Positions 8,183 through 16,548 of a DNA stretch of 64,000 nt are shown here, one piece after another (the first letter of the stretch is position 1; every line of letters starts with the position of its first letter). A model generated the notes under the pieces. The model ran no database searches. It was given only the letters and a program-made list of their open reading frames with translations, and was not told the DNA's origin. The stretch is from NCBI RefSeq assembly GCF_014650775.1, contig NZ_BMVP01000007.1, positions 124,001 to 188,000 of the forward strand, read 5' to 3'. This DNA is from Streptomyces cirratus (GTDB lineage Bacteria; Actinomycetota; Actinomycetes; Streptomycetales; Streptomycetaceae). The translations under genes were made by a program, and so were the position numbers.

Positions 8183-8848
8183 TCATGTTTCACGTGAAAC
8201 ATGCATGGCCGGCCGCGACGCGATCCCGTGCGGATGACGGGTCAGCGGCCAGGCGAGGAGGCCGACGGCGAGCGAGATCGCGTGCCCGAGGTCGGTGAAG
8301 GTGCCGCCGGTGACGAGCGGGATCCCGAAGAAGGCGACGATTCCGGCGAGGTAGAGCCATCTCCACGGACCGGGCAGCCGGTACGTGAGGACTCCCGCGG
8401 CGGCCGCGAGCCCGTAACTCACGCCGATGTCGACGACATGGACCATGCTGCGCGGGGCCCGGTGGTCCTGGATGGCCATGAGGACCACCCTCTGGCTGAT
8501 CAAGGTGGCGGTGATGTGGGCAGTCGCCACGATCACCAGCCAGCGGAGCGTGCCGAGCCAGCGCTCGACCGGGGCGTGGAAAACCTCGAAGAGCACGGCG
8601 TACTGGGCGAGCGAGGCCGGGTTTTCGATCCAGAAGGCGCTGGATACCAGCGCCCTTACCGGGTGTCGTGTGAGCTCGTGGATATTGCTGCTGTTGCGGT
8701 GGAGCAGGACGTGCTCCAGACGGTCGGGCGCGACCACGACGATGACGCTGGTGACGGCGATGATCAGCAGCCAGATGTGCGTACCGGGCGAGGAACGTAT
8801 CCAGGACCACAAGGGCCTGGACGGCTCGGCCTCGGGGTGGGGCGTCAT
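8183..8848 (-). CDS. Rhomboid-like integral membrane protein
   Basis: A 221-residue membrane protein with about six hydrophobic segments. It resembles the rhomboid-like proteins common in actinobacteria. Two segments, DIGVSYGLAA and FTDLGHAISLAVG, recall the GxSx and His helices of rhomboid proteases, but I cannot confirm an active Ser/His pair. The ATG at 8848 was chosen because the longer open frame upstream has low-complexity Arg-rich residues untypical of real protein. Its last residues, HVSRET followed by the stop, are encoded by a parS palindrome. Protease function is unproven. Confidence 0.72.
   Translation of the reverse strand: MTPHPEAEPSRPLWSWIRSSPGTHIWLLIIAVTSVIVVVAPDRLEHVLLHRNSSNIHELTRHPVRALVSSAFWIENPASLAQYAVLFEVFHAPVERWLGTLRWLVIVATAHITATLISQRVVLMAIQDHRAPRSMVHVVDIGVSYGLAAAAGVLTYRLPGPWRWLYLAGIVAFFGIPLVTGGTFTDLGHAISLAVGLLAWPLTRHPHGIASRPAMHVSRET
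8186..8201. promoter_or_regulatory. parS site 2 (at the C-terminus of the rhomboid-like gene)
   Basis: Perfect 16-bp palindrome TGTTTCACGTGAAACA. Read on the minus strand it encodes the last residues (VSRET) and runs to within two bases of the gene's end, so it overlaps the coding end and stop codon. Confidence 0.95.
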
Positions 8849-8931
8849 GCCCCGATGATGCCCGGCGCACTCGTGCCCCGCCTGGCCGGTGGGCCGGGCG
8901 GGGCACAAGGGGACGGGATGCGGGAAGAGGG

Positions 8932-9651
8932 CTATTCCTCGCCGGCCAGGGTCAGCCTGCGCAGCTTCTGGCCGGCGTAGACGGTGGCCCCGACGGTGAC
9001 CACGACGAGCAGGACCGCGGCTGTCGGCAGCGCCACGGTGGCGTCGACATAGCCTTCTCCGGCGATCTTCTCCGCCAGGGACAGGGACCACTGCTGCACG
9101 CTGAGCGTCTTCGCACCGGAGACCAGACTGCCGAAGAGCGACTCCCAGATCAGGGCGTAGACCAGGCCGAAGACGACCGCGTGCCGGCTGACCGTGCCCA
9201 GCAGCAGGAACAGCGCGCTGTAGGCGATCGAGGCGACCAGGGAGGCAACGGTGTAGGCGACGGCGATCTGCTGGCCGTTGCCGTTGAGGATGAAACCGGC
9301 GATCAGCGTAGGGATCGCGGAGAACGCCATGGTGACGGCGATCGCCACGATCAGCTTGGTCATGATGATCGTCGGTCGCTTCACCGGCTTGGAGAGCAGG
9401 TAGACGATCGAGCCGTCATCGATCTCGGGGCCGATGGCACCGGTTCCTGCGATGACTCCGATCAGCGGGACCATCGTCGCGAGGGCGAAGCCGCCGAGCA
9501 GGTCGGATGCGACCTTGTCGTCCACGCCGGTGAGGGCGCGTACGGCGACGGAGATGAGGATCAGCAGTGCGGGCAGCGCGAAGAGGATCAGCGCGCGCCG
9601 CCGGCCGAGCAGAGCACGGTAAGTGAGCCGGGCAACGGTGGGGTTGTACAT
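8932..9651 (-). CDS. ABC transporter permease (ABC-2 type)
   Basis: A 239-residue permease with six predicted membrane segments, beginning MYNPTVARLTYRALLGRRR (amphipathic coupling stretch), as in ABC-2 permeases. It follows the ATPase at 9665-10576 by 13 bases and is the last gene of a four-gene leftward set with the order ATPase, permease, ATPase, permease. The substrate is unknown. ABC-2 systems usually export lipids, polysaccharides or drugs. Confidence 0.85.
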   Translation of the reverse strand: MYNPTVARLTYRALLGRRRALILFALPALLILISVAVRALTGVDDKVASDLLGGFALATMVPLIGVIAGTGAIGPEIDDGSIVYLLSKPVKRPTIIMTKLIVAIAVTMAFSAIPTLIAGFILNGNGQQIAVAYTVASLVASIAYSALFLLLGTVSRHAVVFGLVYALIWESLFGSLVSGAKTLSVQQWSLSLAEKIAGEGYVDATVALPTAAVLLVVVTVGATVYAGQKLRRLTLAGEE

Positions 9652-9664
9652 GAAAGCCAGCTCC

Positions 9665-10576
9665 TCAGGCCGTGACGAGGTAGGAGAAGACCGACTCGAG
9701 GGACTCGTCGGAGGGGGAGACCGTCAGCAGCCGGATGCCGGACGCGCGGGCGACGCGCGGCAGCAGCTCGGTGAAACGGCCGAAGTCGACGGCCTGGATG
9801 CGCAAGGCGCCTTCCTTGAGGTCGACCTCGATGCCGGCGGTGGACGGGTCGGCGATGAGGGCCGCCGCGAGCGCCCGGTCGTCGGAGGAGCGGATGAGGT
9901 AGCGGTGCGGGCGGTCCGTCATCAGGCGACGGATTTTGCGGAAGTCACCGGAGGCGGCGTGCCGGCCCGCGACGACCACCTCGATGTGCGACGCGAGCTG
10001 CTCGACCTCCTCCAGGATGTGGGAGGAGAACAGCACCGTGCGGCCTTCGTCTCCCATGCGCCGCAGCAGTTCCATCAGCTGCATGCGCTGGCGCGGGTCC
10101 ATGCCGTTGAACGGCTCGTCGAGGAGGAGCACGGACGGCTCGTGGACGAGGGCGGAGGCCATCTTCACGCGCTGGCGCATGCCCTTGGAGTACGTGGAGA
10201 TCTTGCGGTCCTGGGCATACTCCATCTCGACGGTGGCGAGCGCCCGCTGAGCGGCCGCGTCGTCGAGCCCGTGAAGTTCGGCGTTGGCGACGACGAACTC
10301 GCGACCGGTCAGGAAGTCGTACATGGCCTCGCGCTCGGGCACCACGCCGACCTGCTTGTAGACCTGCTCGTTGCGCCAGATCGGCGTGCCGTCGAGGGTG
10401 ACGCTGCCCGTGGAGGGCGCGAGGAAGCCGCCCATCATGTTGATGAGGGTGGACTTCCCGGCACCGTTGGGGCCGAGCAGTCCGGTGACGCCCGGACCGA
10501 TGCGCATGGTCACGTCGTTGACGGCGACGACGTTCCCGAACCAGCGGGAGGTGTGGTCGATGTCGATGATGGTCAC
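9665..10576 (-). CDS. ABC transporter ATP-binding protein
   Basis: A 303-residue nucleotide-binding subunit: Walker A GPNGAGKST, signature YSKGMRQRVKMA (the Y-S-x-G-M variant common in ABC-2 exporters), Walker B VLLLDEPFNGMDP, and switch His in FSSHILEEVEQ. It starts within the stop of the preceding permease (four-base overlap) and is followed 13 bases later by its own permease, so it probably pairs with the 8932-9651 protein. Confidence 0.93.
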   Translation of the reverse strand: MTIIDIDHTSRWFGNVVAVNDVTMRIGPGVTGLLGPNGAGKSTLINMMGGFLAPSTGSVTLDGTPIWRNEQVYKQVGVVPEREAMYDFLTGREFVVANAELHGLDDAAAQRALATVEMEYAQDRKISTYSKGMRQRVKMASALVHEPSVLLLDEPFNGMDPRQRMQLMELLRRMGDEGRTVLFSSHILEEVEQLASHIEVVVAGRHAASGDFRKIRRLMTDRPHRYLIRSSDDRALAAALIADPSTAGIEVDLKEGALRIQAVDFGRFTELLPRVARASGIRLLTVSPSDESLESVFSYLVTA

Positions 10577-11460
10577 AGCCCGGCCTTCCGGTAGCGGGCC
10601 ATCAGGGCGGCGTAGGAGCCGGCGATGAGGGCGAGGATGACGAGCAGGTAGACGGCGCCGGCACCGGGGCCGGGGCCCTCACCGCCGGGGAAGGCGGAGG
10701 TCGCACCGAGGAAGGCCGTCTGGAAGCCGTCGATCAGGGTGATCGGGGAGAACAGGCCCATCCACTCGACGGCACCGGCGGAGCCGGTGTTGTAGGCGAT
10801 GCCCTGTACGGCGGTCACCGCGCCGAAGGGGATCAGGAGCACGGCGATGATGGCGGCGACACCGAACCCGCGGCGCGGCGTCAGAGCGGCCATGACCAGG
10901 CCCACACCGGCGAACAGCAGCGACAGCAGCAGTACGGACACCAGTCCCTGCCCGAATCCCTTGGTCTGGTCCCCGAAGTCGAACTTCGCCAGCAGCGAGC
11001 CCACGTACATGATCAACAAAGGGGTGGCGGTGAGGATGAACAATGCCGACGCCATGGCCGCGTACTTCGCCACGACGTAGTCGACGCGCTCGATGGGACG
11101 CGAGAAGTAGAGCGGCACCGTCTTGAAGCGCAGGTCCCGGGAGACGGACTGTGGCGCCTGGGAGGCGAGGTACAGGCCGATCACCACCTGCGTGGTCAGG
11201 GCGTACGTCGTGTACTTGATCGGAAGGTCGGTGGAGCCCGGTACCGCGATGGCGACGGCGACGAGGATCAGCGCGGGAACGCACATCACCGCGAAGAGGA
11301 TCATCGGCAGCACTTTGGACTTGGCGGACCGGCCGAGCCCGTAGGCGCCGCGCAGGGACTGCGAGAACAGCGACTTGCGGGCGTAGGCGCGCCCGAGCCG
11401 GGGGCCGTCGTAGGACCGGTAACCGATGTTGTGGATCTGGGTCGAGGTGTCAGGCGCCAT
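10573..11460 (-). CDS. ABC transporter permease
   Basis: A 295-residue permease with six or seven hydrophobic segments, beginning MAPDTSTQIHNIGYRSYDGPR. This start was chosen because the upstream frame is out-of-register sequence of the neighbouring ATPase. It overlaps the ATPase at 11450-12436 by 11 bases and the next ATPase by 4, so all four genes are tightly coupled. It is paired with the upstream ATPase. Confidence 0.88.
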   Translation of the reverse strand: MAPDTSTQIHNIGYRSYDGPRLGRAYARKSLFSQSLRGAYGLGRSAKSKVLPMILFAVMCVPALILVAVAIAVPGSTDLPIKYTTYALTTQVVIGLYLASQAPQSVSRDLRFKTVPLYFSRPIERVDYVVAKYAAMASALFILTATPLLIMYVGSLLAKFDFGDQTKGFGQGLVSVLLLSLLFAGVGLVMAALTPRRGFGVAAIIAVLLIPFGAVTAVQGIAYNTGSAGAVEWMGLFSPITLIDGFQTAFLGATSAFPGGEGPGPGAGAVYLLVILALIAGSYAALMARYRKAGL

Positions 11461-12436
11461 CGGAACCGGCTCCCTTCTGCTGGTGGGTTTCGCTCTGGCC
11501 GTTGTCGCGGAAGACCTCCGCGATGTGGTGGCGGCGCTGCTCCATGCGGACCAGCCCGATACCGAGATCGGCGACGGTGTCGCGGACCTGGTCGTACGTC
11601 TCCTCGCCCGTCGCCTCGACGAGGAGGATGTGGCCCGCTCCTGGCAGACCCTGTTCGTCGGCCGCGTGCAGGGTGAGGCCCGCCTCGGTGAGCGCCTTGC
11701 GCAGGGCGGCGCTGCCGTCCGGGTGGGCGTCGGAGTCGGTGACCTCCACCGCCAGCGTCGTGGTGTTCTGCGTGAAGTCGCTGGTGGAACTGGAGCGCAA
11801 CAGCTTGCCGCCGTCGACCACGACGACGTGGTCGCAGGTCCGCTCCAGTTCCCCCAGGAGGTGGGAGGTGACGAGGACCGAGATGCCGAAGTCGGTGTGG
11901 ACACGACGGATGAGGCCGAGCATCTCGTCGCGGCCGACCGGGTCCAGGCCGTTGGTCGGCTCGTCCAGGAGGACCAGCTGGGGGTCGTGGACGAGCGCCT
12001 GGGCCAGCTTCACCCGCTGCTTCATGCCCGTGGAGTAGCCGCCGATGGGGCGGTAGCGCTCCTCGTAGAGCCCCACGTGGCGCAGCGTGTCGGCGGTCCG
12101 CTCGCGGGCGGCGGTCGGTGGCAGCCCCGACATGCGTGCCATGTGCACGACGAACTCGGTGGCCGAGACGTCGGGGGGGAGACAGTCGTGTTCGGGCATG
12201 TAGCCGACGCGTTCGCGGATGGCGCTGCCGTGCGTGGCGACGTCGAGTCCGAGTACGGCGGCGCGGCCCTCGGTGGCGGGGGACAGTCCCAGCAGAATTT
12301 TGATCAGCGTGGACTTGCCGGCTCCGTTGGCACCCACCAGGCCGGTAACGCCGGGCCCGATGTCCAGGGAGAGCCGGTCGAGCGCGGTCACTCGGGGGTA
12401 CCGCTTGCTCAGGCTTTCGGTCGCGATGACAGTCAC
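11450..12436 (-). CDS. ABC transporter ATP-binding protein
   Basis: A 328-residue ATPase, first gene of the leftward cluster. Walker A is GANGAGKST, the signature YSTGMKQRVKLA, Walker B VLLLDEPTNGLDP, and switch VTSHLLGELE. It differs from the second ATPase of the cluster in having a longer C-terminal domain (about 100 residues after the switch), possibly regulatory. The promoter should lie in the 244-base gap shared with the divergent M24 gene. Confidence 0.93.
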   Translation of the reverse strand: MTVIATESLSKRYPRVTALDRLSLDIGPGVTGLVGANGAGKSTLIKILLGLSPATEGRAAVLGLDVATHGSAIRERVGYMPEHDCLPPDVSATEFVVHMARMSGLPPTAARERTADTLRHVGLYEERYRPIGGYSTGMKQRVKLAQALVHDPQLVLLDEPTNGLDPVGRDEMLGLIRRVHTDFGISVLVTSHLLGELERTCDHVVVVDGGKLLRSSSTSDFTQNTTTLAVEVTDSDAHPDGSAALRKALTEAGLTLHAADEQGLPGAGHILLVEATGEETYDQVRDTVADLGIGLVRMEQRRHHIAEVFRDNGQSETHQQKGAGSDGA

Positions 12437-12576
12437 GGCCCCGACGTTAGTGGCGCGGAGCGCCCCGATCGTCAGACCTGGAGCGGGATCCCGTCTCCGC
12501 CTTGAGGACTACGGACCCTGACAGAAGGCTTACGCGGGGGGATCGGTCCGGAGGCGATCCTGCGGGGCGACGAACT

Positions 12577-12585
12577 TTATCCACA
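12577..12585. promoter_or_regulatory. Single DnaA-box-like nonamer TTATCCACA
   Basis: One nonamer TTATCCACA between the divergent ABC and M24 genes. A single copy in 244 bases; it may be incidental. Confidence 0.45.
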
Positions 12586-12680
12586 GGTCTGTGCACGGCC
12601 CTTGACGTGCCCTCCGGTCATTGTCACATTCATCAGTGTCAAGTTACGGACGCGTACGGCTATACGGACGGACGGCTGAC

Positions 12681-13565
12681 ATGGCTGGGGACACCACGCA
12701 ACTCACGATGCACGGCACCGCAGGTCCGCCGCTCACCGCGCGTTCCACCGAGCTGCGCGGATTCCAGGAGGTGCAGCGCCTCGCCTACGAGTGCGCCGAG
12801 GCGGTCGCGGCGCAGCTGCGCGCCGGGGTGACCGAGCGGGAGGCGGCGCGCATGCAGCGTGAATGGCTGCGCGAGCGCGGGGTGCGGGACTGGTTCCACA
12901 TGCCGTTCGCCTGGTTCGGGGACCGCACCGCCTTCGTGAACTTCAAGATCCCCCTCCAGTTCTTCCCCACGAACCGGCAGCTGGAGCCGGGGATGCCGTT
13001 CATCCTCGACATGGCTCCGGTCTACAAGGGGTACGCGGCCGACATCGGCTACTCGGGCAGCCTCGGACTCAACCCCGTGCAGGACCGCCTGATGTCCGAT
13101 CTGCGACCCCATCGAGAGCTGATCTTGGAACAGGTGCGCGAGCGACGCCCGCTGCGCGAGATATACGAGAACGTCGAGCGGCTCATGACCCGCCAGGGCT
13201 ACACGAACCGGCACCGCGCCTACCCCTTCGGCGTGATCGCGCACAAGATGGACCGGGTCAAGGAGCGGCGCTGGTCACCGACCGCCTTCGGGTTCGGCAC
13301 CCAGTCCCTCAAGGGCCTGGCGAGCGACGCCCTGCACGGGCATCGTGAGGGCTGGTCGCCGCTGTGGAGCCCGTACCACTTCTCCGACCACCCGCCACAG
13401 CCCGGACTGTGGGCGGTGGAGCCGCACCTGGGCTTCCGGGGAACCGGCGCGAAATTCGAGGAGATCCTGGTCGTCACCGACTCCCGGGATCCCGAGGAGA
13501 GCGCCTTCTGGCTGGACGACGATCTGCCGCACGTGCGGCGCTGGGCTGAGGAGAACGCGGCATGA
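12681..13565 (+). CDS. M24-family metallopeptidase-like protein
   Basis: A 294-residue protein with the pita-bread fold of aminopeptidase P/creatinase enzymes. Candidates for all five metal ligands can be seen: two Asp spaced by eleven in FILDMAPVYKGYAADIGY, a His in IAHKMDR, a Glu in WAVEPHLG and a late Glu in FEEILVV. It is shorter than aminopeptidase P and lacks that family's N-terminal domain. ATG 12681 was chosen over an upstream ATG because it follows the promoter-like spacer and begins the homologous part. It is coupled by ATGA overlap to the hydrolase-SDR fusion. The substrate is unknown. Confidence 0.82.
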   Translation: MAGDTTQLTMHGTAGPPLTARSTELRGFQEVQRLAYECAEAVAAQLRAGVTEREAARMQREWLRERGVRDWFHMPFAWFGDRTAFVNFKIPLQFFPTNRQLEPGMPFILDMAPVYKGYAADIGYSGSLGLNPVQDRLMSDLRPHRELILEQVRERRPLREIYENVERLMTRQGYTNRHRAYPFGVIAHKMDRVKERRWSPTAFGFGTQSLKGLASDALHGHREGWSPLWSPYHFSDHPPQPGLWAVEPHLGFRGTGAKFEEILVVTDSRDPEESAFWLDDDLPHVRRWAEENAA

Positions 13566-15343
13566 GCGGCATGAACGGAGCAGGTCTCGCGGGCTCGCGC
13601 GAGCGCCGGGTGCGCACCGGCGGCGTCGATCTGTGCGTCGTCGAACTCGGTGAGACGGGCCGGCCGACCGTGGTGCTGGTGCACGGTTACCCCGACAGCA
13701 AGGAGGTCTGGTCGGAGGTCGCCGCGCGGCTGGCCACGCGCTTCCATGTCGTGCTGTACGACGTACGGGGCCACGGGCACTCCTCGGCTCCGGTTCCGCT
13801 GCGCGGCGGCTTCACCCTGGAGAAGCTCACGGACGACTTCCTGGCTGTGGCGGACGCGGTCAGTCCGGACCGGCCGGTGCACTTGGTCGGCCACGACTGG
13901 GGCTCGGTCCAGGGCTGGGAGTTCGCGACGGTCGCCCGCACCGAGGGCCGGATCGCCTCCTTCACCTCCATGTCGGGGCCTTCCCTCGACCACTTCGGGC
14001 ACTGGGTCAAGGAGCGGATGGCGCGGCCCACCCCGCGGCGGGCCGCCCAACTCCTGAACCAGTTCCGCAAGTCCTGGTACGTGTACATGCTGCACACCCC
14101 CGTGCTGCCGGAGCTCGCCTGGCGCGGCCCCCTCGGCAAGCGGTGGCCGGGGATGCTCGAGCGCGTCGAGAAGGTCCCGGCCGGCGACTACCCGACCGCC
14201 TCGCTGTCCTCGGACGCGGCACACGGTGCCTGGCTCTACCGCGACAACGTGCGACCCCGTATGCGCCGTCCGCGCGCCGACGCGTACGCGCACGTACCGG
14301 TCCAGCTGATCGTCCCGACCGGGGACGTGTTCCTCTCGGAACGGCTCTACGACGGGCTCGAACGGTGGGCTCCGGATCTCGTGCGGCGGACCCTGCCCGC
14401 GCAGCACTGGGTGCCCCGGACCCGGCCGGACCAGGTGACCGCGTGGATCGCGGAGTTCGTCACCGCCACGGAGGAGCCCGCCACGCGCGCGCCGGAGCGG
14501 AAGGCTCCGGGCAAGCACGCCGACCGGTTCGGCGGACAGCTGGTGCTGGTCACCGGCGCCGCCAGCGGCATCGGGCGGGCCACCGCGTTCGCGTTCGCGG
14601 AGGCCGGGGCCCGGGTGGTGTGCGTGGACCGGGACGGTGAGGGCGCGGCGCGCACCGCCGACATGGCCCGCCTGGTCGGCGCTCCGGAAGCCTGGGGCGA
14701 GTGCGTGGACGTCAGCGACGAGCAGGCGATGGAGAAGCTGGCGGAGAGGACCGCCACCGAGTACGGGATCGTCGACGTCCTGGTCAACAACGCCGGCATC
14801 GGGCTCTCCGGCCCTTTCCTGGAAACCACCTCGGAGGACTGGAAGAAGGTCCTCGACGTCAACCTGTGGGGCGTCATCCACGGCTGCCGGATCTTCGGGA
14901 AGCAGATGGCCGAGCGCGGCCAGGGCGGTCATATCGTCAACACCGCTTCCGCCGCCGCCTACCTGCCCTCCAAAACCCTGCCCGCCTACAGCACCTCGAA
15001 GGCGGCGGTCCTGATGCTGAGCGAGTGCCTGCGGGCCGAGCTGGCCTCGAAGTCGATCGGCGTCTCGGCGATCTGTCCGGGCATCGTCAACACCAACATC
15101 ACCGCCACCTCCCGGTTCACCGGAGTGGACGCGGCCGAGGAGAAGCGCCGCCAGGAGCGTTCCTCCCGGCTGTACGGACTGCGCAACTTCCCGCCGGAGA
15201 AGGTCGCCGACGCGATCCTGCTCGCCGTGGTGCAGAACCAGGCCGTCGTGCCGGTGACTCCGGAGTCCAAGGGGGCCCTGTGGATGTCCCGCTTCGCACC
15301 GCGCACCCTGCGGCGGATCGCGAAGCTGGAGCCCAGGCTGTGA
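13562..15343 (+). CDS. Alpha/beta hydrolase-SDR fusion (EphD-like)
   Basis: A 593-residue two-domain protein. Residues about 15-300 are an alpha/beta hydrolase of the epoxide hydrolase/haloalkane dehalogenase type: oxyanion HGYPDS, nucleophile elbow GHDWGS with Asp. Residues about 320-593 are a classical short-chain dehydrogenase: cofactor motif VTGAASGIGRA, NNAGIG, and catalytic Y-S-T-S-K. The arrangement matches mycobacterial EphD (Rv2214c), which acts on mycolic acid derivatives. Streptomyces lack mycolates, so the substrate here is different and unknown. It is coupled to the M24 gene (ATGA) and to the following small ORF (GTGA). Confidence 0.9.
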   Translation: MSGMNGAGLAGSRERRVRTGGVDLCVVELGETGRPTVVLVHGYPDSKEVWSEVAARLATRFHVVLYDVRGHGHSSAPVPLRGGFTLEKLTDDFLAVADAVSPDRPVHLVGHDWGSVQGWEFATVARTEGRIASFTSMSGPSLDHFGHWVKERMARPTPRRAAQLLNQFRKSWYVYMLHTPVLPELAWRGPLGKRWPGMLERVEKVPAGDYPTASLSSDAAHGAWLYRDNVRPRMRRPRADAYAHVPVQLIVPTGDVFLSERLYDGLERWAPDLVRRTLPAQHWVPRTRPDQVTAWIAEFVTATEEPATRAPERKAPGKHADRFGGQLVLVTGAASGIGRATAFAFAEAGARVVCVDRDGEGAARTADMARLVGAPEAWGECVDVSDEQAMEKLAERTATEYGIVDVLVNNAGIGLSGPFLETTSEDWKKVLDVNLWGVIHGCRIFGKQMAERGQGGHIVNTASAAAYLPSKTLPAYSTSKAAVLMLSECLRAELASKSIGVSAICPGIVNTNITATSRFTGVDAAEEKRRQERSSRLYGLRNFPPEKVADAILLAVVQNQAVVPVTPESKGALWMSRFAPRTLRRIAKLEPRL

Positions 15344-15516
15344 GCCGGACCGGCTCGACTGCCCACAGAGAGCGCGGCACGGCCGTATCCGGCTACCAGC
15401 GGCGGTCGTACCATCCCTCGCAGGAGGGCTCGCTGCGCAGGGCGGTCGAGCACCTGGCGGCGTCACCGGCTGCCCGGGCCGCGGCGGGCGCGGCCGGCCG
15501 AGCCGCCATGTCGTAG
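15340..15516 (+). CDS. Possible small Ala/Arg-rich protein (58 aa)
   Basis: A 58-codon frame starting at GTG that overlaps the stop of the hydrolase-SDR gene (GTGA) and ends 10 bases before the MerR start. It is basic in the N-terminal half and alanine-rich at the C-terminus. No domain is recognisable. Translational coupling and snug fit between two genes support it; composition alone is not convincing. Confidence 0.4.
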   Translation: MSRTGSTAHRERGTAVSGYQRRSYHPSQEGSLRRAVEHLAASPAARAAAGAAGRAAMS

Positions 15517-15526
15517 GGAGCCGGGA

Positions 15527-16444
15527 TTGTCCGATCGGGCGCTAGCCGAGTACCGGATCGAGGATCTGGCGCATCACAGCGGGGCGACGGTGCGTACGAT
15601 CCGCGCCTACCAGGACCGCGGGCTGTTGCCGAAGCCGGAGCGGCGCGGCCGGTCCAACGTGTACCGGGACACCCATCTGGCGCGGCTGCGTCAGATCGCC
15701 GACCTGCTGGACCGCGGCTACACCCTCGCCTCCATCAAAGAGTTGCTGGAGGCCTGGGACGCGGGGCGCGGGCTGGGCGGCGTACTCGGTCTGGTCGCCG
15801 AGGTGCACGGCCCCTGGACCGATGAGGAGGCGGCGCGGATCAGCCGCGCCGAACTCAACGAGCGGTTCGGGGGCAGGCCCGACGACGAGGCGGTGGGGGA
15901 GGCGTGCGAGCTGGGGGTCCTGGAACCGATTCCCGGGCGGCCCGACGAGTTCCTCGTGCCTTCCCCACAGGAGCTCGCGGTGGCCGCCGAGCTGTACGCG
16001 GCAGGGGTGCCGCTGTCGGCGATCACCGGGCACCTGCGGGAGCTGCGCGGTCAGGTGGAGCACATCGCCTCGCGCTTCCTGGAGTTCACCACCGAGCACG
16101 TCTTCGCCCGCTACCTGGGGCACGTCCCGCCCACGGACGCCGACGCCGCGGAGGCGGCGACGATGGTACGGAGACTGCGCCCTTTGGCGCAGCAGACGGT
16201 GGACGCCGAGCTCGCGCGGGCGATGCGGCTGTTCGCGACCCGTCACCTGCAGCGGCACCTGGGCGCCGCCGGAACGGCACAGGCCTCGGGGCCTACTACG
16301 GTGCCGCTGCCGGCCGAGACGGTGCGGGCGGTGCAGGATCTGGTGGGTCCCGAACACGTGGGGGAATTCGTCCGGGCCGCCACGGAGCGGGAGCTCCAGG
16401 CGCGGACCATGAACGAACTGGCCAGCCGGGGCGGCGGCCGGTAG
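15527..16444 (+). CDS. MerR-family transcriptional regulator
   Basis: A 305-residue regulator. The N-terminal 75 residues are a MerR winged helix (YRIEDLAHHSGATVRTIRAY, then the RGLLPKPERRGRSNVY wing). It is followed by a long helical region instead of the short metal-binding tail, so metal sensing is unlikely; a C-terminal ligand-binding or dimerisation domain of about 200 residues is present. The start is TTG at 15527 behind GGGAGCC, the only start that includes the whole first helix. As last gene of the M24/hydrolase-SDR set it may control that operon. Confidence 0.88.
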   Translation: MSDRALAEYRIEDLAHHSGATVRTIRAYQDRGLLPKPERRGRSNVYRDTHLARLRQIADLLDRGYTLASIKELLEAWDAGRGLGGVLGLVAEVHGPWTDEEAARISRAELNERFGGRPDDEAVGEACELGVLEPIPGRPDEFLVPSPQELAVAAELYAAGVPLSAITGHLRELRGQVEHIASRFLEFTTEHVFARYLGHVPPTDADAAEAATMVRRLRPLAQQTVDAELARAMRLFATRHLQRHLGAAGTAQASGPTTVPLPAETVRAVQDLVGPEHVGEFVRAATERELQARTMNELASRGGGR

Positions 16445-16455
16445 TGCTCGATCAG

Positions 16456-16535
16456 TAGTCCACAGGGCGAATCACGCTCTTGCCGCCAAAACCCGCCGAA
16501 CCGGCTGTGGACAACTCGGCCCTTCCTGTGGGCAA
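16456..16535. promoter_or_regulatory. DnaA-box-like cluster (three nonamers)
   Basis: Between the convergent merR and aquaporin genes lie TAGTCCACA (16456-16464), TGTGGACAA (16506-16514, TTGTCCACA on the other strand, consensus) and TGTGGGCAA (16527-16535, TTGCCCACA on the other strand). Convergent gene ends do not need a promoter, so this small cluster is not explained by transcription. Confidence 0.6.
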
Positions 16536-16548
16536 CCCGGGCGCTGTC

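Noticed and set aside
13220..15466. 748-codon open frame on the minus strand
   Set aside because: Antisense to the hydrolase-SDR fusion; only GC-bias coding appearance.
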